Notes: generated by a model not told the origin, from the letters alone. Positions 19,023 through 28,865 are shown, counted from the stretch's first letter. The stretch: 64,000 nt of DNA from Bacteroidota bacterium (GCA_963169745.1 CAUJCU010000011.1:1-64000); one strand, 5' to 3'. Program-made: numbers and translations.

Positions 19023-20261
19023 TTGGCTAATAAACAAAAAATAATCAATGATCCTATTTATGGTTTTATTACCATTTCGGGGAATTTGGTTTTTGATATT
19101 ATTGAGCATCCCTACTTTCAGCGATTACGTAGAATTAAACAACTTGGCTTAACGGCTTATGTTTATCCCGGGGCGCTACATACCCGCTTTCATCATGCAT
19201 TGGGAGCCATGCATTTAATGCTCACTTGTATTGAAACCTTACGAAGCAAAGGAACAGAAATTAGTGCCGAAGAAGCTGAAGGTGTTGTGTTAGCCATTTT
19301 ACTTCATGATATTGGTCATGGCCCCTTTTCTCATGCCTTAGAATCTGTTTTGGTTAAGGGCGTAAATCACGAAGAAATTTCACTGCTTTTTATGCACAAA
19401 CTCAACGAAATCTTTAATGGAAAACTGAGTTTAGCTATTCAAATATTTCAAAATAAATATCCTAAAAGTTTTTTACATCAGCTAGTAAGCAGTCAACTGG
19501 ATATGGACAGACTGGATTATCTAAAACGCGATAGTTTTTTTACCGGGGTTTCTGAAGGCATTATTAATTCAGATCGGATTATCAGTATGATGCGGGTGGT
19601 TAACGATACCCTTGTTATAGAAGCAAAAGGAATTTACTCTGTTGAAAAATTTATTATTGCCCGAAGATTGATGTATTGGCAGGTGTATTTGCACAAAACA
19701 GTACTGTGTGCCGAAAATATACTGGTGAATATCTTAAAAAGGGCCAAATATCTAATAGCTCAGGGTATTGAATTACCGGCAACACCACCATTTGCTTATT
19801 TTTTAAAAACGGAAATTTCTGCGCCCAAATTTTTTCAAACCAACGAAGTAGCCGAAATTTTTAGCAAATTAGATGATTACGATGTTTTTGCTTCTGTAAA
19901 AATGTGGCAATGGAACGAAGACAAGGTGTTGAAGTTTTTGTGTAACAGCCTTGTTGACCGAAAACTATGGCATATTGAAATTTCAAACCAACCCTTTAAT
20001 CAACCCTTTCAGGATACATTACTTAAAAAGATACAAGAGTTGTTTCACCTAAGTTATGAAGAAGCTATGTATTTTGTAATTAGCGACTCAGTGAGCAATA
20101 GTGCCTATAAACCGGGTAACGATAAAATTAATTTATTATATCGAGATGGCACTTTAGTAGATATTGCTGATGCTGCCGATCAATTAAATATTTCGGTATT
20201 GTCTCATACTGTGGAAAAGTTTTTTATTTGTTATCCCAAAGAGTGTTTAGTTATCTTGTAG
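19023..20261 (+). CDS. HD-domain phosphohydrolase, dNTPase/SAMHD1-like
   Basis: The product has about 412 residues. The HD metal site is intact: the His of TRFHHALG near residue 55, then LLHDIGHGPFSHALE near 105, and a later Asp in SQLDMDRLDYLKRD. The arrangement matches the SAMHD1/YdhJ-like group of bacterial HD proteins, whose best-known members are dNTP triphosphohydrolases. No ATG is available at the front. I chose TTG 19023, giving MANKQKIINDPIYGF as in relatives; TTG 19002 would add seven residues. The lpx operon begins 21 bases downstream, a conserved neighbourhood in Bacteroidota with no known mechanistic link. Confidence 0.85.
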   Translation: MANKQKIINDPIYGFITISGNLVFDIIEHPYFQRLRRIKQLGLTAYVYPGALHTRFHHALGAMHLMLTCIETLRSKGTEISAEEAEGVVLAILLHDIGHGPFSHALESVLVKGVNHEEISLLFMHKLNEIFNGKLSLAIQIFQNKYPKSFLHQLVSSQLDMDRLDYLKRDSFFTGVSEGIINSDRIISMMRVVNDTLVIEAKGIYSVEKFIIARRLMYWQVYLHKTVLCAENILVNILKRAKYLIAQGIELPATPPFAYFLKTEISAPKFFQTNEVAEIFSKLDDYDVFASVKMWQWNEDKVLKFLCNSLVDRKLWHIEISNQPFNQPFQDTLLKKIQELFHLSYEEAMYFVISDSVSNSAYKPGNDKINLLYRDGTLVDIADAADQLNISVLSHTVEKFFICYPKECLVIL

Positions 20262-20282
20262 ATTTACACCCAAAAAAACACC

Positions 20283-21320
20283 ATGGAATTTACACTGGCA
20301 CAAATTGCCCACTTACTTAGCGGTGATTTAGAAGGAAATCCGAATGATGTAGTTAACAGCCTTTCAAAAATTGAAGAAGGGAAAACACATTCTTTATCTT
20401 TTTTATCCAATCCAGCTTACACCGAGTATATATACAGCACCCAGGCTACTGCAGTAATTGTTGCTAAAACATTTATAGCCGAAAGGCCTGTAAAACCATC
20501 GTTAATAAGGGTTGAAAACCCTTACCAAAGCTTTGCCCTGCTTTTAGAAACCTACAATAAGATTAAACAGAATAAAAGCGGAATAGAACAACCTTGCTAT
20601 ATATCAGAAACTGCAGAAACCGGAACTAATATTTATATAGGTGCTTTTGCTTATATTGGACAAAATGTAAAGATAGGAAACCAGGTAAAAATTTATCCAA
20701 ACGTGTATTTGGGCGATAATACTGTTGTTGGCGATAACTGCATTCTTTTTCCGGGTGTAAAAATTTATTCTGATTGTGTTATTGGAAACCATTGCACGCT
20801 CCATGCAGGAGTTGTGATTGGTGGAGATGGTTTTGGATTTGCACCCAACAGTGACAATAATTATCAGAAAGTACCCCAAATAGGTAATGTTATTATTGAA
20901 GATTATGTTGAGATAGGGGCCAATACAACTGTAGATCGAGCAACTTTAGGCTCAACCCGAATAAAAAAAGGAACAAAAATTGATAATCTTGTACAAATAG
21001 CCCATAATGTTGAAATAGGAGAAAACACAGTAATTGCAGCACAAACCGGAATAGCCGGATCTACAAAAATTGGAAGTGACTGTATGATAGGAGGGCAGGT
21101 AGGAATTGTTGGGCACCTCAATATTGCCAAGGGAACAAAAATTGCTGCACAAAGCGGTGTTGGACAAAGTATTACCAATGAGAATGAAATTGTTCAAGGC
21201 TCTCCTGCTTTTGGTATTGGCGACTATAAACGCTCTTATGTCATGTTTCGTAAACTTCCTGAGTTACAAACTAAAATTTTAGAATTAGAACGATTGTTAT
21301 CAAATAAAAATAAAACTTAG
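20283..21320 (+). CDS. lpxD: UDP-3-O-acylglucosamine N-acyltransferase
   Basis: The product has 345 residues. LpxD adds the second hydroxyacyl chain to UDP-glucosamine in lipid A synthesis, using acyl-ACP. An N-terminal uridine-binding domain (about residues 1-100) is followed by a left-handed beta-helix of hexapeptide repeats. The family motif GGDGFGFAPN lies near residue 181 and the catalytic His in QIAHNVEIG near 240. A C-terminal helix (KLPELQTKILELERLL) is present. The gene is the first of lpxD-lpxC/fabZ-lpxA, which are separated by 32 and 20 bases. Confidence 0.96.
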   Translation: MEFTLAQIAHLLSGDLEGNPNDVVNSLSKIEEGKTHSLSFLSNPAYTEYIYSTQATAVIVAKTFIAERPVKPSLIRVENPYQSFALLLETYNKIKQNKSGIEQPCYISETAETGTNIYIGAFAYIGQNVKIGNQVKIYPNVYLGDNTVVGDNCILFPGVKIYSDCVIGNHCTLHAGVVIGGDGFGFAPNSDNNYQKVPQIGNVIIEDYVEIGANTTVDRATLGSTRIKKGTKIDNLVQIAHNVEIGENTVIAAQTGIAGSTKIGSDCMIGGQVGIVGHLNIAKGTKIAAQSGVGQSITNENEIVQGSPAFGIGDYKRSYVMFRKLPELQTKILELERLLSNKNKT

Positions 21321-21352
21321 CTTTGCTCTTAAAATAGTTTCGTTTTTTATAT

Positions 21353-22753
21353 ATGTTGACCGAAAAACAAAGAACCATAAAAAAGGCTGTAAAAGTTGAA
21401 GGTGTTGGGCTGCATACAGGTGAGCATGCTGTGCTTAATATTCTTCCTGCACCCGAAAATCACGGTTATAAATTTAAAAGAATTGACTTGCCCGGCCAAC
21501 CGGTAATTGATGCCGATGTTGATTTAGTTGTGGATACTGCCCGAGGAACAACCTTAGGTAAAGATGGCGTAAGAGTAAATACTGTTGAACATATATTAGC
21601 GGCATTAGTTGGAACGCAAGTTGATAATGCTCTAATTGAAATTTCCGGAACCGAAATTCCAATTATGGACGGGAGCTCTAAACCTTTTGTTGATGCTATA
21701 TTGGAAACCGGTTTTACCGAACAAAATGCCACACGAGAGTATTTTGTATTTGACTCTACTTTAACGTATGAAGATCCGATAAAAAAATCGGAAATGCTGG
21801 CTGTTCCTTCAGAAGATTATAGAATTACCGTTATGGTTGATTATAACTCGCCCATATTAGGAACACAACATGCTTCCATGTACCACATCGGAGAATTTAA
21901 TCATGGGATATCAGAGTGTAGAACTTTTGTTTTTTTGCATGAACTGGAACAACTTTTGCACCATAACTTAATAAAGGGCGGAGATTTAAACAATGCCATT
22001 GTTATTGTTGATCGTGAGATAGAACAAAGTAAATTAGACCATTTAGCTAAAATTTTTAATAAACCCACAGTTAAAATTCAAGGGAAGGGCGTTTTAAACA
22101 ATACCGACCTGCACCATCAAAACGAACCAGCCCGACATAAGCTTTTAGATATAGTAGGAGATTTAGCTTTAGTTGGAGTTCCTATCAAGGGACATATATT
22201 AGCAGCACGCCCGGGCCATGCTGCCAATGTGTCTTTTGCAAAAATGATTAAAGAATTAGTAGTAGCGAGGAAGAAAAAAAAGGAAGAATTGGTTTTGTTT
22301 GATTTGAACGCGAAACCACTCATGAATATTCTAGATATCATGAAGTTGTTGCCGCACCGCCAACCCTTTTTATTTATAGATCGTATTATTGAACTTTCAC
22401 CTTCACATGTTGTTGGGGTAAAAAATGTATCTATGAATGAGTATTTCTTTCAAGGACATTTTCCGGCAGAACCCGTAATGCCCGGTGTAATACTCATTGA
22501 AGCAATGGCACAATGCGGAGGAGTTTTGGCTTTAAAAACAGTACCTGACCCCGAAAACTATTTGACCTACTTTTTAAAAATAGATAATGTACGGTTTAAA
22601 CAAAAAGTAGTACCGGGTGATACTGTTGTTTTTAAGCTCGATTTACTAGGGCCAATACGCAGAGGGCTAACACACATGAAAGGAGTTGCATACGTAGCCG
22701 GAAAACCCGTAATGGAAGCCGAAATGCTGGCTCAACTTGTAAAAGAAAAATAA
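21353..22753 (+). CDS. lpxC/fabZ: Bifunctional LpxC deacetylase / FabZ dehydratase
   Basis: This 466-residue fusion is typical of Bacteroidota. Residues 1 to about 310 are LpxC, the zinc deacetylase that commits UDP-GlcNAc derivatives to lipid A: zinc ligands appear in NTVEHILAAL and HKLLDIVGD, and a catalytic His in PGHAAN. Residues about 322-466 are the hot-dog dehydratase FabZ, with LPHRQPFLFIDRI and GHFPAEPVMPGV carrying the His/Glu pair. The fusion ties the 3-hydroxyacyl-ACP pool, which both pathways use, to lipid A synthesis. Both active sites look intact. Confidence 0.97.
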   Translation: MLTEKQRTIKKAVKVEGVGLHTGEHAVLNILPAPENHGYKFKRIDLPGQPVIDADVDLVVDTARGTTLGKDGVRVNTVEHILAALVGTQVDNALIEISGTEIPIMDGSSKPFVDAILETGFTEQNATREYFVFDSTLTYEDPIKKSEMLAVPSEDYRITVMVDYNSPILGTQHASMYHIGEFNHGISECRTFVFLHELEQLLHHNLIKGGDLNNAIVIVDREIEQSKLDHLAKIFNKPTVKIQGKGVLNNTDLHHQNEPARHKLLDIVGDLALVGVPIKGHILAARPGHAANVSFAKMIKELVVARKKKKEELVLFDLNAKPLMNILDIMKLLPHRQPFLFIDRIIELSPSHVVGVKNVSMNEYFFQGHFPAEPVMPGVILIEAMAQCGGVLALKTVPDPENYLTYFLKIDNVRFKQKVVPGDTVVFKLDLLGPIRRGLTHMKGVAYVAGKPVMEAEMLAQLVKEK

Positions 22754-22773
22754 ACCTTAATAATACAAAATGC

Positions 22774-23553
22774 ATGATTCATCCCAGCGCGATAGTTTCG
22801 CCTTTGGCAAAAATTGGTAAGCAAGTTGAGATAGGCCCTTTTACCACTATTTCAGATGACGTTGTAATTGGTGATAACACGTGGATTGCTCCAAATGTTA
22901 CTATTATGGATGGCGCACGAATCGGTGATCAGTGTAAAATTTTCCCCGGGGCTGTTATCAGTGCCGTTCCACAAGATTTAAAATACAATGGAGAAATAAC
23001 TACAGCTGAAATAGGGGACAATACGACTATCCGCGAATGCGTAACGATCAACAAAGGAACATCAGACAAAATGAAGACTGTGGTGGGAAGCAACTGCCTT
23101 ATTATGGCGTATGTGCATGTAGCCCATGACTGCTTTATAGGCAATCATGTTATTTTAGCAAATACCGTGAATTTAGCGGGTCATGTACATATTGATGATT
23201 ATGTAATTTTAGAAGGTCTTGTTGCTGTACAACAATTTGTACATATTGGAAGCCATGCATTTATTACCGGTGGAACCTTAGTACGAAAAAATGTTCCGCC
23301 CTTTGTAAAGGCTGCCAGAGAGCCCCTTTCGTATGTAGGTATAAACGCAGTTGGCCTACGCAGAAGAGGATACTCACAAGAGAAAATACTCATTATTGAA
23401 GATATTTACAGAACGATTTACGTAAAAGGTTATAATGTTACCAATGCCTTAAATATTGTTGAACACGAAGCACCACAAATTGCTGAAAAACAAGAAATCA
23501 TAGATTTTATTAAACAAAGCACCAACGGAATTATGCGAGGTAGTTTACAGTAA
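22774..23553 (+). CDS. lpxA: UDP-N-acetylglucosamine O-acyltransferase
   Basis: The product has 259 residues and is the first enzyme of lipid A synthesis, a trimeric left-handed beta-helix. Hexapeptide repeats run to about residue 190. The catalytic His is in YVHVAHDC near residue 117. The C-terminal helical part contains GINAVGLRRRGYS, typical of LpxA. It lies 20 bases after lpxC/fabZ and 8 before an ABC ATPase gene. No lpxB or lpxK is in the window. Confidence 0.96.
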   Translation: MIHPSAIVSPLAKIGKQVEIGPFTTISDDVVIGDNTWIAPNVTIMDGARIGDQCKIFPGAVISAVPQDLKYNGEITTAEIGDNTTIRECVTINKGTSDKMKTVVGSNCLIMAYVHVAHDCFIGNHVILANTVNLAGHVHIDDYVILEGLVAVQQFVHIGSHAFITGGTLVRKNVPPFVKAAREPLSYVGINAVGLRRRGYSQEKILIIEDIYRTIYVKGYNVTNALNIVEHEAPQIAEKQEIIDFIKQSTNGIMRGSLQ

Positions 23554-23561
23554 TAACATCT

Positions 23562-24182
23562 ATGAATATAAGCGCTCAAGAAACCGGCAAAAAGTTTGGT
23601 AACGAATGGGTTATTAAAAACTTTACTTTTGAGTTTACTACCGAGCATCCTGTTGCTATTTTAGGAGGAAACGGCAGTGGTAAATCAACCCTCCTTAAAA
23701 TGCTTTCCGGCTTTATGAAACCCTCGGCCGGAACAATTCATTACCATCAAAATAATCAAGAAATTAGTTCCGAACATATTTTTAATAAAATTAGTTATGC
23801 TGCACCCTATCTTGAACTTATAGAAGAGTTTAGTTGTATTGAAACCATTGCTTTTCAAAGTCAATTTAAGCCATTCGTAAATCAACTTACTACCGAAGAG
23901 GTTTTAGAACAGTCAGGTTTAGCCCATGCTGCAAAAAAACAGGTACGCTTCTTCTCATCAGGAATGAAGCAGAAGCTAAAACTCACCCTGGCAATAATGG
24001 CCAACTGCCCTATATTGCTGCTAGATGAGCCCTGCTCTAATCTTGATGCTAAGGCAATTGATTGGTATCACTATATGCTTAAAACTTTTGCTCAAAACAA
24101 ACTTATTATTATTTGCAGTAATCATTTACAATATGAGTATGAAATTTGTAAGAAAGAGATTAATACTGCATTGTTCAAATAA
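23562..24182 (+). CDS. ABC transporter ATP-binding protein
   Basis: The product has 206 residues, a single short ABC ATPase domain. Walker A is GGNGSGKSTLLK near residue 36, the signature is SSGMKQKLKL near 128, and Walker B with catalytic Glu is LLLDEPCSNLD near 147. The signature is degenerate (SSGMKQ for LSGGQ), as in ATPases of ABC-2-type and CcmA-like exporters. No permease gene is adjacent, so the substrate is unknown. It starts 8 bases after lpxA and is probably in the same transcript. A link to envelope lipid transport is possible but unproven. Confidence 0.88.
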   Translation: MNISAQETGKKFGNEWVIKNFTFEFTTEHPVAILGGNGSGKSTLLKMLSGFMKPSAGTIHYHQNNQEISSEHIFNKISYAAPYLELIEEFSCIETIAFQSQFKPFVNQLTTEEVLEQSGLAHAAKKQVRFFSSGMKQKLKLTLAIMANCPILLLDEPCSNLDAKAIDWYHYMLKTFAQNKLIIICSNHLQYEYEICKKEINTALFK

Positions 24183-24209
24183 AATACTTTAACAAGAGTT
24201 CCATTTAAT

Positions 24210-25007
24210 ATGTTTTTTACCACACACGATAACCTAAAAATTTATTACGAATTTAAAGGAAACATCAACAGCCCTCGAAAAATAATACTATTAAACGGAC
24301 TAACTCAAACTACGATTGCATGGGAGCTTTGTATTCAAAAACTACTCCCTTCTTTTCATGTTATATTAATGGATTTTATTTTTCAAGGACGCTCAGATGA
24401 GGCCCCACAGCACCGAAGTTTTGATGTACATGCACAAGACGTTTTTGGATTCATTAGTACCGTTGTTAAACAACCGATAGCGGTAGCCGGTATATCTTAT
24501 GGCAGCTTGGTAGCCCAACACCTTGCTGTAAATTATCCGCAAGTGGTTAATAAACTCATGTTAATTAGCTCATTTGCACACAAAACACCCTTATATCGTT
24601 CGGTTGAGCTTTCCTGGAAGAACGCTTTAAAAATAGGAGGGTACGACTTGCTTTTGGATGTAATGATGCCCTATGTTTTAGGACAATCATATTTTGAAAG
24701 TCCATTTATACCAATCGAAAAAATGAAAACACTGCGTAAAGATTTGCAACCCAAGCCAGAATCAATACTCAAATTGATGCAGGCAACAGAGGAACGGGCT
24801 GATTATTTGAATGCCTTAAAACAAATCACGTGCCCGGTATGGATTATTCATGGCCAAAACGACATATTGTTTCCGGTGTATTATGCAAAGGCTATACAGG
24901 AATCTATCAGCCAATCACAACTCCATATTTATGAACACTGCGGGCATACTATTAATCTTGAAAAACCAGAGCAATTAGCTCAGGATATGATTACTTTTTG
25001 CTCCTGA
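24210..25007 (+). CDS. Alpha/beta hydrolase
   Basis: The product has 265 residues, a cytoplasmic alpha/beta-hydrolase fold without a signal peptide. The nucleophile elbow is GISYGS near residue 93 (Ser95). An acid in GQNDILFP and the late His in EHCGHTINLEKPEQ complete the triad. The overall layout matches the 3-oxoadipate enol-lactonase/BioH-like group, which covers many substrates. Position after the lpx genes and ABC ATPase suggests co-transcription but does not give a function. Confidence 0.82.
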   Translation: MFFTTHDNLKIYYEFKGNINSPRKIILLNGLTQTTIAWELCIQKLLPSFHVILMDFIFQGRSDEAPQHRSFDVHAQDVFGFISTVVKQPIAVAGISYGSLVAQHLAVNYPQVVNKLMLISSFAHKTPLYRSVELSWKNALKIGGYDLLLDVMMPYVLGQSYFESPFIPIEKMKTLRKDLQPKPESILKLMQATEERADYLNALKQITCPVWIIHGQNDILFPVYYAKAIQESISQSQLHIYEHCGHTINLEKPEQLAQDMITFCS

Positions 25008-25079
25008 TTAATAAATGTTACAAGCCCCTATTAATGCGTTAAAAACGATTAATTTTATAGATTGCTATGTTTTTATCCC

Positions 25080-25087
25080 TACATTTG
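25080..25087 (+). promoter_or_regulatory. Possible -7 box of the CtpA-like protease gene
   Basis: TACATTTG is an exact TAnnTTTG match, 16 bases before the chosen ATG. The nearest upstream TTG is only 15 bases away, shorter than usual. The position supports ATG 25104 as the true start. Confidence 0.35.
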
Positions 25088-25103
25088 ATTTTAATCTGTG
25101 AGT

Positions 25104-26867
25104 ATGCAAGGTATTAAAACTATTTTTCATAAATTTAAAAAAGGTATTGTTATTACTCTGTTGGTGTTTGTTTCGCTAACAATTTATGCCTTTGATGGGA
25201 ATAACCTTTTTGAGATATCTAAAAACATTGACATATTCGTTACTTTGTTTAGAGAGTTAAATGCAAATTATGTTGATGAAGTAGAAGCCGGTAAAATAAT
25301 TCACAAGGGAATAGATTCTATGCTTGAATCTCTTGACCCATATACCGAGTATATTCCTGAGGAAAATGTTGAAGAATACAAACGCTCTCACGTAAGCAAT
25401 GAGTATGCCGGTATTGGCGCATTGGTTCAACAAATTGACGGAAAGACAGTTGTGGTGGAGCCCTATTTTGGTTACCCTGCCCAAAAGGCCGATGTGCGTG
25501 CCGGTGATATAATAATGAAAGTTGAAAATCAAGAATTAGGGAATAAAAAATCAGAAGATGTTGTTTCACTACTAAAGGGGCCACGCAACACCCCGGTTAA
25601 AATTACATTTTTAAGAAAAGGCGAAAAACAGCCCCTTGTAAAAACACTGATACGTGAAGAAATTAAAGTTAAAAACGTATCTTACTATGGAACTGTTGAG
25701 CCGGGTATAGGATACATAAAATTAGACCGTTTTTTAGATGATTGCTCCAAAGAAGTTAAAGACGCATTTGTTTCCTTAAATGAAAATGAAAAAATAAACG
25801 CTTTAATTCTTGACCTCAGAGGAAATGGGGGAGGTATTTTGCAAGAGGCGGTTAAAATTGTGAATTTGTTTATTCCTAAAGGGTCATTAATAGCAACTCA
25901 AAAGGGCAGAACCAAAGAAAATAATGCAGAATATTATGCTGAATATAATCCTGTTGATACTTTAATTCCATTAGTGATTTTGGTCGATAACAATAGTGCA
26001 TCAGCATCCGAAATTGTTGCCGGTGCCATTCAGGATAGAGATCGAGGAGTTATTATTGGTGAAAGAACTTTTGGAAAAGGATTGGTACAACAAACACTTA
26101 GTTTGCCATATAATTCATTGCTTAAAGTAACCATAGCCAAATATTACACCCCAAGCGGTCGTTGCATTCAAAGTTTGGATTATGCCCATAGAAAAGACGA
26201 TGGCTCTGTGGTAAAGTTTGCTGATTCATTGATTACGGAATTTAAAACCAAAAACCAGCGAAGCATTTATGATGGAAGTGGTATTTTTCCGGATATAGTT
26301 ACTTCTGAACCTGTTTTTCATCAAATATCTTTTTCATTAACACAAAAGAATATTATTTTTAACTATGCCAACGACTTTAAATTAAATAATAAAGAGATAG
26401 CACCAGCTAAAACATTTCAATTAAACAATACACAGTATAACGAATTTGTAAATTTTGCAAGCCAGTCAAAATTTGATTACACGCTTAAAAGCGAAGAGCA
26501 AATTAAAGAATTTGAAGCAGCTTCAAAAAAAGAAAAGTATTATAGCAATTTAAGTTCTGAACTAACCCAATTAAAAAATCAATTAGAAGCGAAAAAGAAA
26601 AATGATCTTTTAACCTTTAAAAGTGAAATCATTCAATTGTTAGAATCTGAAATAGTTAGCCGTTATTATTTTCAGGACGGAAGAACAGAAGCATCATTCA
26701 AATATGATAATGACATTAAAGCAGCTTCAAAGATTCTAAATAAGAATAATGATTATGCGGCTATATTGAGAGGCGAGGGCATTTATAAAATTATTGGTAA
26801 ACCTGTTAATAAAAGCTCTGATTTAAGCTTGCAAAAAGAAGAAAATCCGGAACAGGATGATGAATAA
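25104..26867 (+). CDS. S41-family carboxy-terminal processing protease
   Basis: The product has about 587 residues. An N-terminal hydrophobic segment (about residues 15-32) exports or anchors it. A PDZ domain lies around residues 85-170 (YAGIGALVQQIDGK, VRAGDIIMKVENQ). The S41 core has LDLRGNGGG, the catalytic Ser in NNSASASEIVAGA and the catalytic Lys in GERTFGKGLVQ. A charged C-terminal domain of about 180 residues follows. Such proteases trim or degrade periplasmic proteins. I chose ATG 25104 over GTG 25098. A terminator follows. Confidence 0.92.
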   Translation: MQGIKTIFHKFKKGIVITLLVFVSLTIYAFDGNNLFEISKNIDIFVTLFRELNANYVDEVEAGKIIHKGIDSMLESLDPYTEYIPEENVEEYKRSHVSNEYAGIGALVQQIDGKTVVVEPYFGYPAQKADVRAGDIIMKVENQELGNKKSEDVVSLLKGPRNTPVKITFLRKGEKQPLVKTLIREEIKVKNVSYYGTVEPGIGYIKLDRFLDDCSKEVKDAFVSLNENEKINALILDLRGNGGGILQEAVKIVNLFIPKGSLIATQKGRTKENNAEYYAEYNPVDTLIPLVILVDNNSASASEIVAGAIQDRDRGVIIGERTFGKGLVQQTLSLPYNSLLKVTIAKYYTPSGRCIQSLDYAHRKDDGSVVKFADSLITEFKTKNQRSIYDGSGIFPDIVTSEPVFHQISFSLTQKNIIFNYANDFKLNNKEIAPAKTFQLNNTQYNEFVNFASQSKFDYTLKSEEQIKEFEAASKKEKYYSNLSSELTQLKNQLEAKKKNDLLTFKSEIIQLLESEIVSRYYFQDGRTEASFKYDNDIKAASKILNKNNDYAAILRGEGIYKIIGKPVNKSSDLSLQKEENPEQDDE

Positions 26868-26873
26868 TAAACA

Positions 26874-26903
26874 AAAGCACACCACAAAAGGGTGTGCTTT
26901 CTC
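26874..26903 (+). terminator. Rho-independent terminator after the S41 protease gene
   Basis: A perfect 10-bp stem (AAAGCACACC / GGTGTGCTTT) with a 7-base loop starts 7 bases after the stop codon. The T-tract is short and interrupted by C, but the stem is strong. Confidence 0.78.
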
Positions 26904-27385
26904 TTTAATCAAATAAACTAAACTAAAATGAAAAGAGTAATGGGGGTGGTGAATAACGCGTTTCCCTGGTGCAAAAGAAAACGATAAAACCACACTTTAC
27001 TCTAAATGATTAAAGAACTATTAAAGTTAAGAAACAGAATTAAGATCATCAATTTTTTCATTAGTAATAGGAGCTAAGTATAAAATCATTTTAGTATTTA
27101 TATTTTTATTACCCTAGTTGTTTTTAATGCAGCAACACAACTTTAATTTAAACCAATTACCCCTACTTGTACAAATTTAGAAACGCGTATTTTATTCACA
27201 GCACTAGTATGGTTTAACCCCAATAACATTTTTTGCATACGAAGATACTTTTTAGGGCAAAACCTCACACAATCTATACTTAAGCCATACAACTAAGTAA
27301 AAATAAAATACTCTTTTCGTAAATTTTAAGTTATACACATCAAAAGTAGTAAGTATAAAGCTTACAATATATGATTCCAATCATA
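26904..27385. other. Long intergenic region without a recognised gene
   Basis: About 480 bases lie between the protease terminator and the tryptophanase promoter. I find no convincing coding frame on either strand, no tRNA and no clear hairpin. One 19-codon frame at 26928-26987 has a single Trp but no supporting context. It may be an untranslated upstream control region or a decayed gene. Confidence 0.5.
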
Positions 27386-27415
27386 TTGCTAATGTTTAAA
27401 TTTCCGATAAATTTG
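27386..27415 (+). promoter_or_regulatory. Promoter of the tryptophanase gene
   Basis: TTG (27386-27388), exactly 19 bases, then TAAATTTG (27408-27415) fit the Bacteroidota promoter. The predicted transcript would start near 27422, leaving a leader of about 30 bases, too short for a TnaC-type leader peptide. Confidence 0.7.
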
Positions 27416-27450
27416 TCGCTTTAATTAATCGACCTAAATAACAAATAGTT

Positions 27451-28836
27451 ATGAGTGAAAAGATGCGAACTCTTACAGAGCCTTTTAAAATAAAAGTGGT
27501 TGAACCACTTCGAGTAACAACCGAAGAATACCGAAAAAAAGTTTTACAAGAAGCAGGCTATAATACATTCTTATTACATTCAAAAGATGTTTTTATTGAT
27601 TTGCTTACTGATAGTGGTACAGGAGCTATGAGCGATAAGCAGTGGGCTGGTATTATGGTAGGCGATGAAAGCTATGCCGGAGCCAAAAGTTGGGAAAATC
27701 TAGATGCTGTAGTTAAAGAGCTAACCGGAATGCCTTACGTATTGCCTACCCATCAAGGTAGAGCAGCAGAACGTATTTTATATGGAATATTAGGAGGCAA
27801 AGGAAAAGTCTTTATCAGCAATACACATTTTGATACTACCCGAGCCAATATTGAATTTACCGGAGCAACGGCCATTGATATTATTAATGAAGAGGCCGAA
27901 GATACCGAGGTTGACCTTCCGTTTAAAGGAAATATAGATATTGAAAAACTGGAAGAACTTATTGCACAATATGGGAAAGAAAACGTAGCCGCTATAATTA
28001 TAACTGTAACCAATAATTCATCAGGAGGGCAACCGGTAAGCATGGCCAATGTAGAAGCCCTAAGAAAGGTGTGCAACACACATCAAATACCTATGGTTAT
28101 TGATGGATGCCGTATTGCAGAAAATGCTTATTTTATCAAACATCGTGAAAAAGGATTTGAGAACAAAACATGCCAAGATATTGCGAAGCAAATGCTCCGC
28201 TTAGGTGATGCTTTTGTAATGAGTGCCAAAAAAGATGGCATGGTAAATATGGGAGGATTACTTACCGTAAAAGACGAAGAGCTTTCCGTGAAGTGTAAAA
28301 ATCTACTTATTATTTCCGAAGGATTTACTACCTACGGTGGCCTTGCAGGTCGTGATATGGAAGCACTTGCCATAGGCCTTACTGAAGTTTTTGACGAAGA
28401 TTACCTTCACTATCGTATCAGAAGCACCGCCTATTTAGGTGAAAAGCTACGTGCTAAAGGAGTTCCGGTTGTGTGGCCTATTGGCGGACATGCTGTTTAT
28501 ATTGACGCTAAAAAACTTTATTCTCATATTCCGCTTCACGAATATCCTGGACAGGCTTTGGTTTGTGACTTATACATAAAGGGAGGTATTCGTACAGCAG
28601 AAATTGGTAGTTTAATGTTTGGAAAATATGATGAACAGGGAAAACTAATTCCAGCCACCAACGAATTAGTTCGTTTGGCTATTCCGCGCAGAGTATATAC
28701 ACAAAGCCATATAGACTACGTACTGGATATCTTTGACGATATTTTAGAGTTGAAGAATCAGAAAAGAGGATACCGTATAACCTACGAACCCCCATTTTTA
28801 AGACATTTTACCGCTCGATTAGAAAAAATAGATTAA
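27451..28836 (+). CDS. tnaA: Tryptophanase (tryptophan indole-lyase)
   Basis: The product has 461 residues and is a PLP beta-eliminating lyase. Tryptophanase splits L-tryptophan into indole, pyruvate and ammonia. The PLP lysine is in MSAKKDGMVNMGG (Lys261). LTDSGTGAMS, PTHQGRAAE and SSGGQPVSMAN match the family. Two sites separate it from tyrosine phenol-lyase: AEIG (Ile385) where the phenol-lyase has MER with its phenol-binding Arg, and RHFTARL with His452, as in E. coli tryptophanase. A paralog assigned as tyrosine phenol-lyase starts 29 bases downstream. Specificity is inferred from these residues. Confidence 0.88.
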   Translation: MSEKMRTLTEPFKIKVVEPLRVTTEEYRKKVLQEAGYNTFLLHSKDVFIDLLTDSGTGAMSDKQWAGIMVGDESYAGAKSWENLDAVVKELTGMPYVLPTHQGRAAERILYGILGGKGKVFISNTHFDTTRANIEFTGATAIDIINEEAEDTEVDLPFKGNIDIEKLEELIAQYGKENVAAIIITVTNNSSGGQPVSMANVEALRKVCNTHQIPMVIDGCRIAENAYFIKHREKGFENKTCQDIAKQMLRLGDAFVMSAKKDGMVNMGGLLTVKDEELSVKCKNLLIISEGFTTYGGLAGRDMEALAIGLTEVFDEDYLHYRIRSTAYLGEKLRAKGVPVVWPIGGHAVYIDAKKLYSHIPLHEYPGQALVCDLYIKGGIRTAEIGSLMFGKYDEQGKLIPATNELVRLAIPRRVYTQSHIDYVLDIFDDILELKNQKRGYRITYEPPFLRHFTARLEKID

Positions 28837-28865
28837 ATATTAATATTGCTTATAAACACATAGTT

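Noticed and set aside
20903-21178. Open antisense frames over lpxD, lpxC and lpxA
   Set aside because: They are explained by hexapeptide-repeat codon bias on the opposite strand; no signal, start context or homology supports them.
26928-26987. A 19-codon ORF with one Trp upstream of tryptophanase, resembling a TnaC leader peptide
   Set aside because: The recognisable promoter (27386-27415) lies downstream of it, more than 450 bases separate it from the gene, and no TnaC-like sequence pattern is present.
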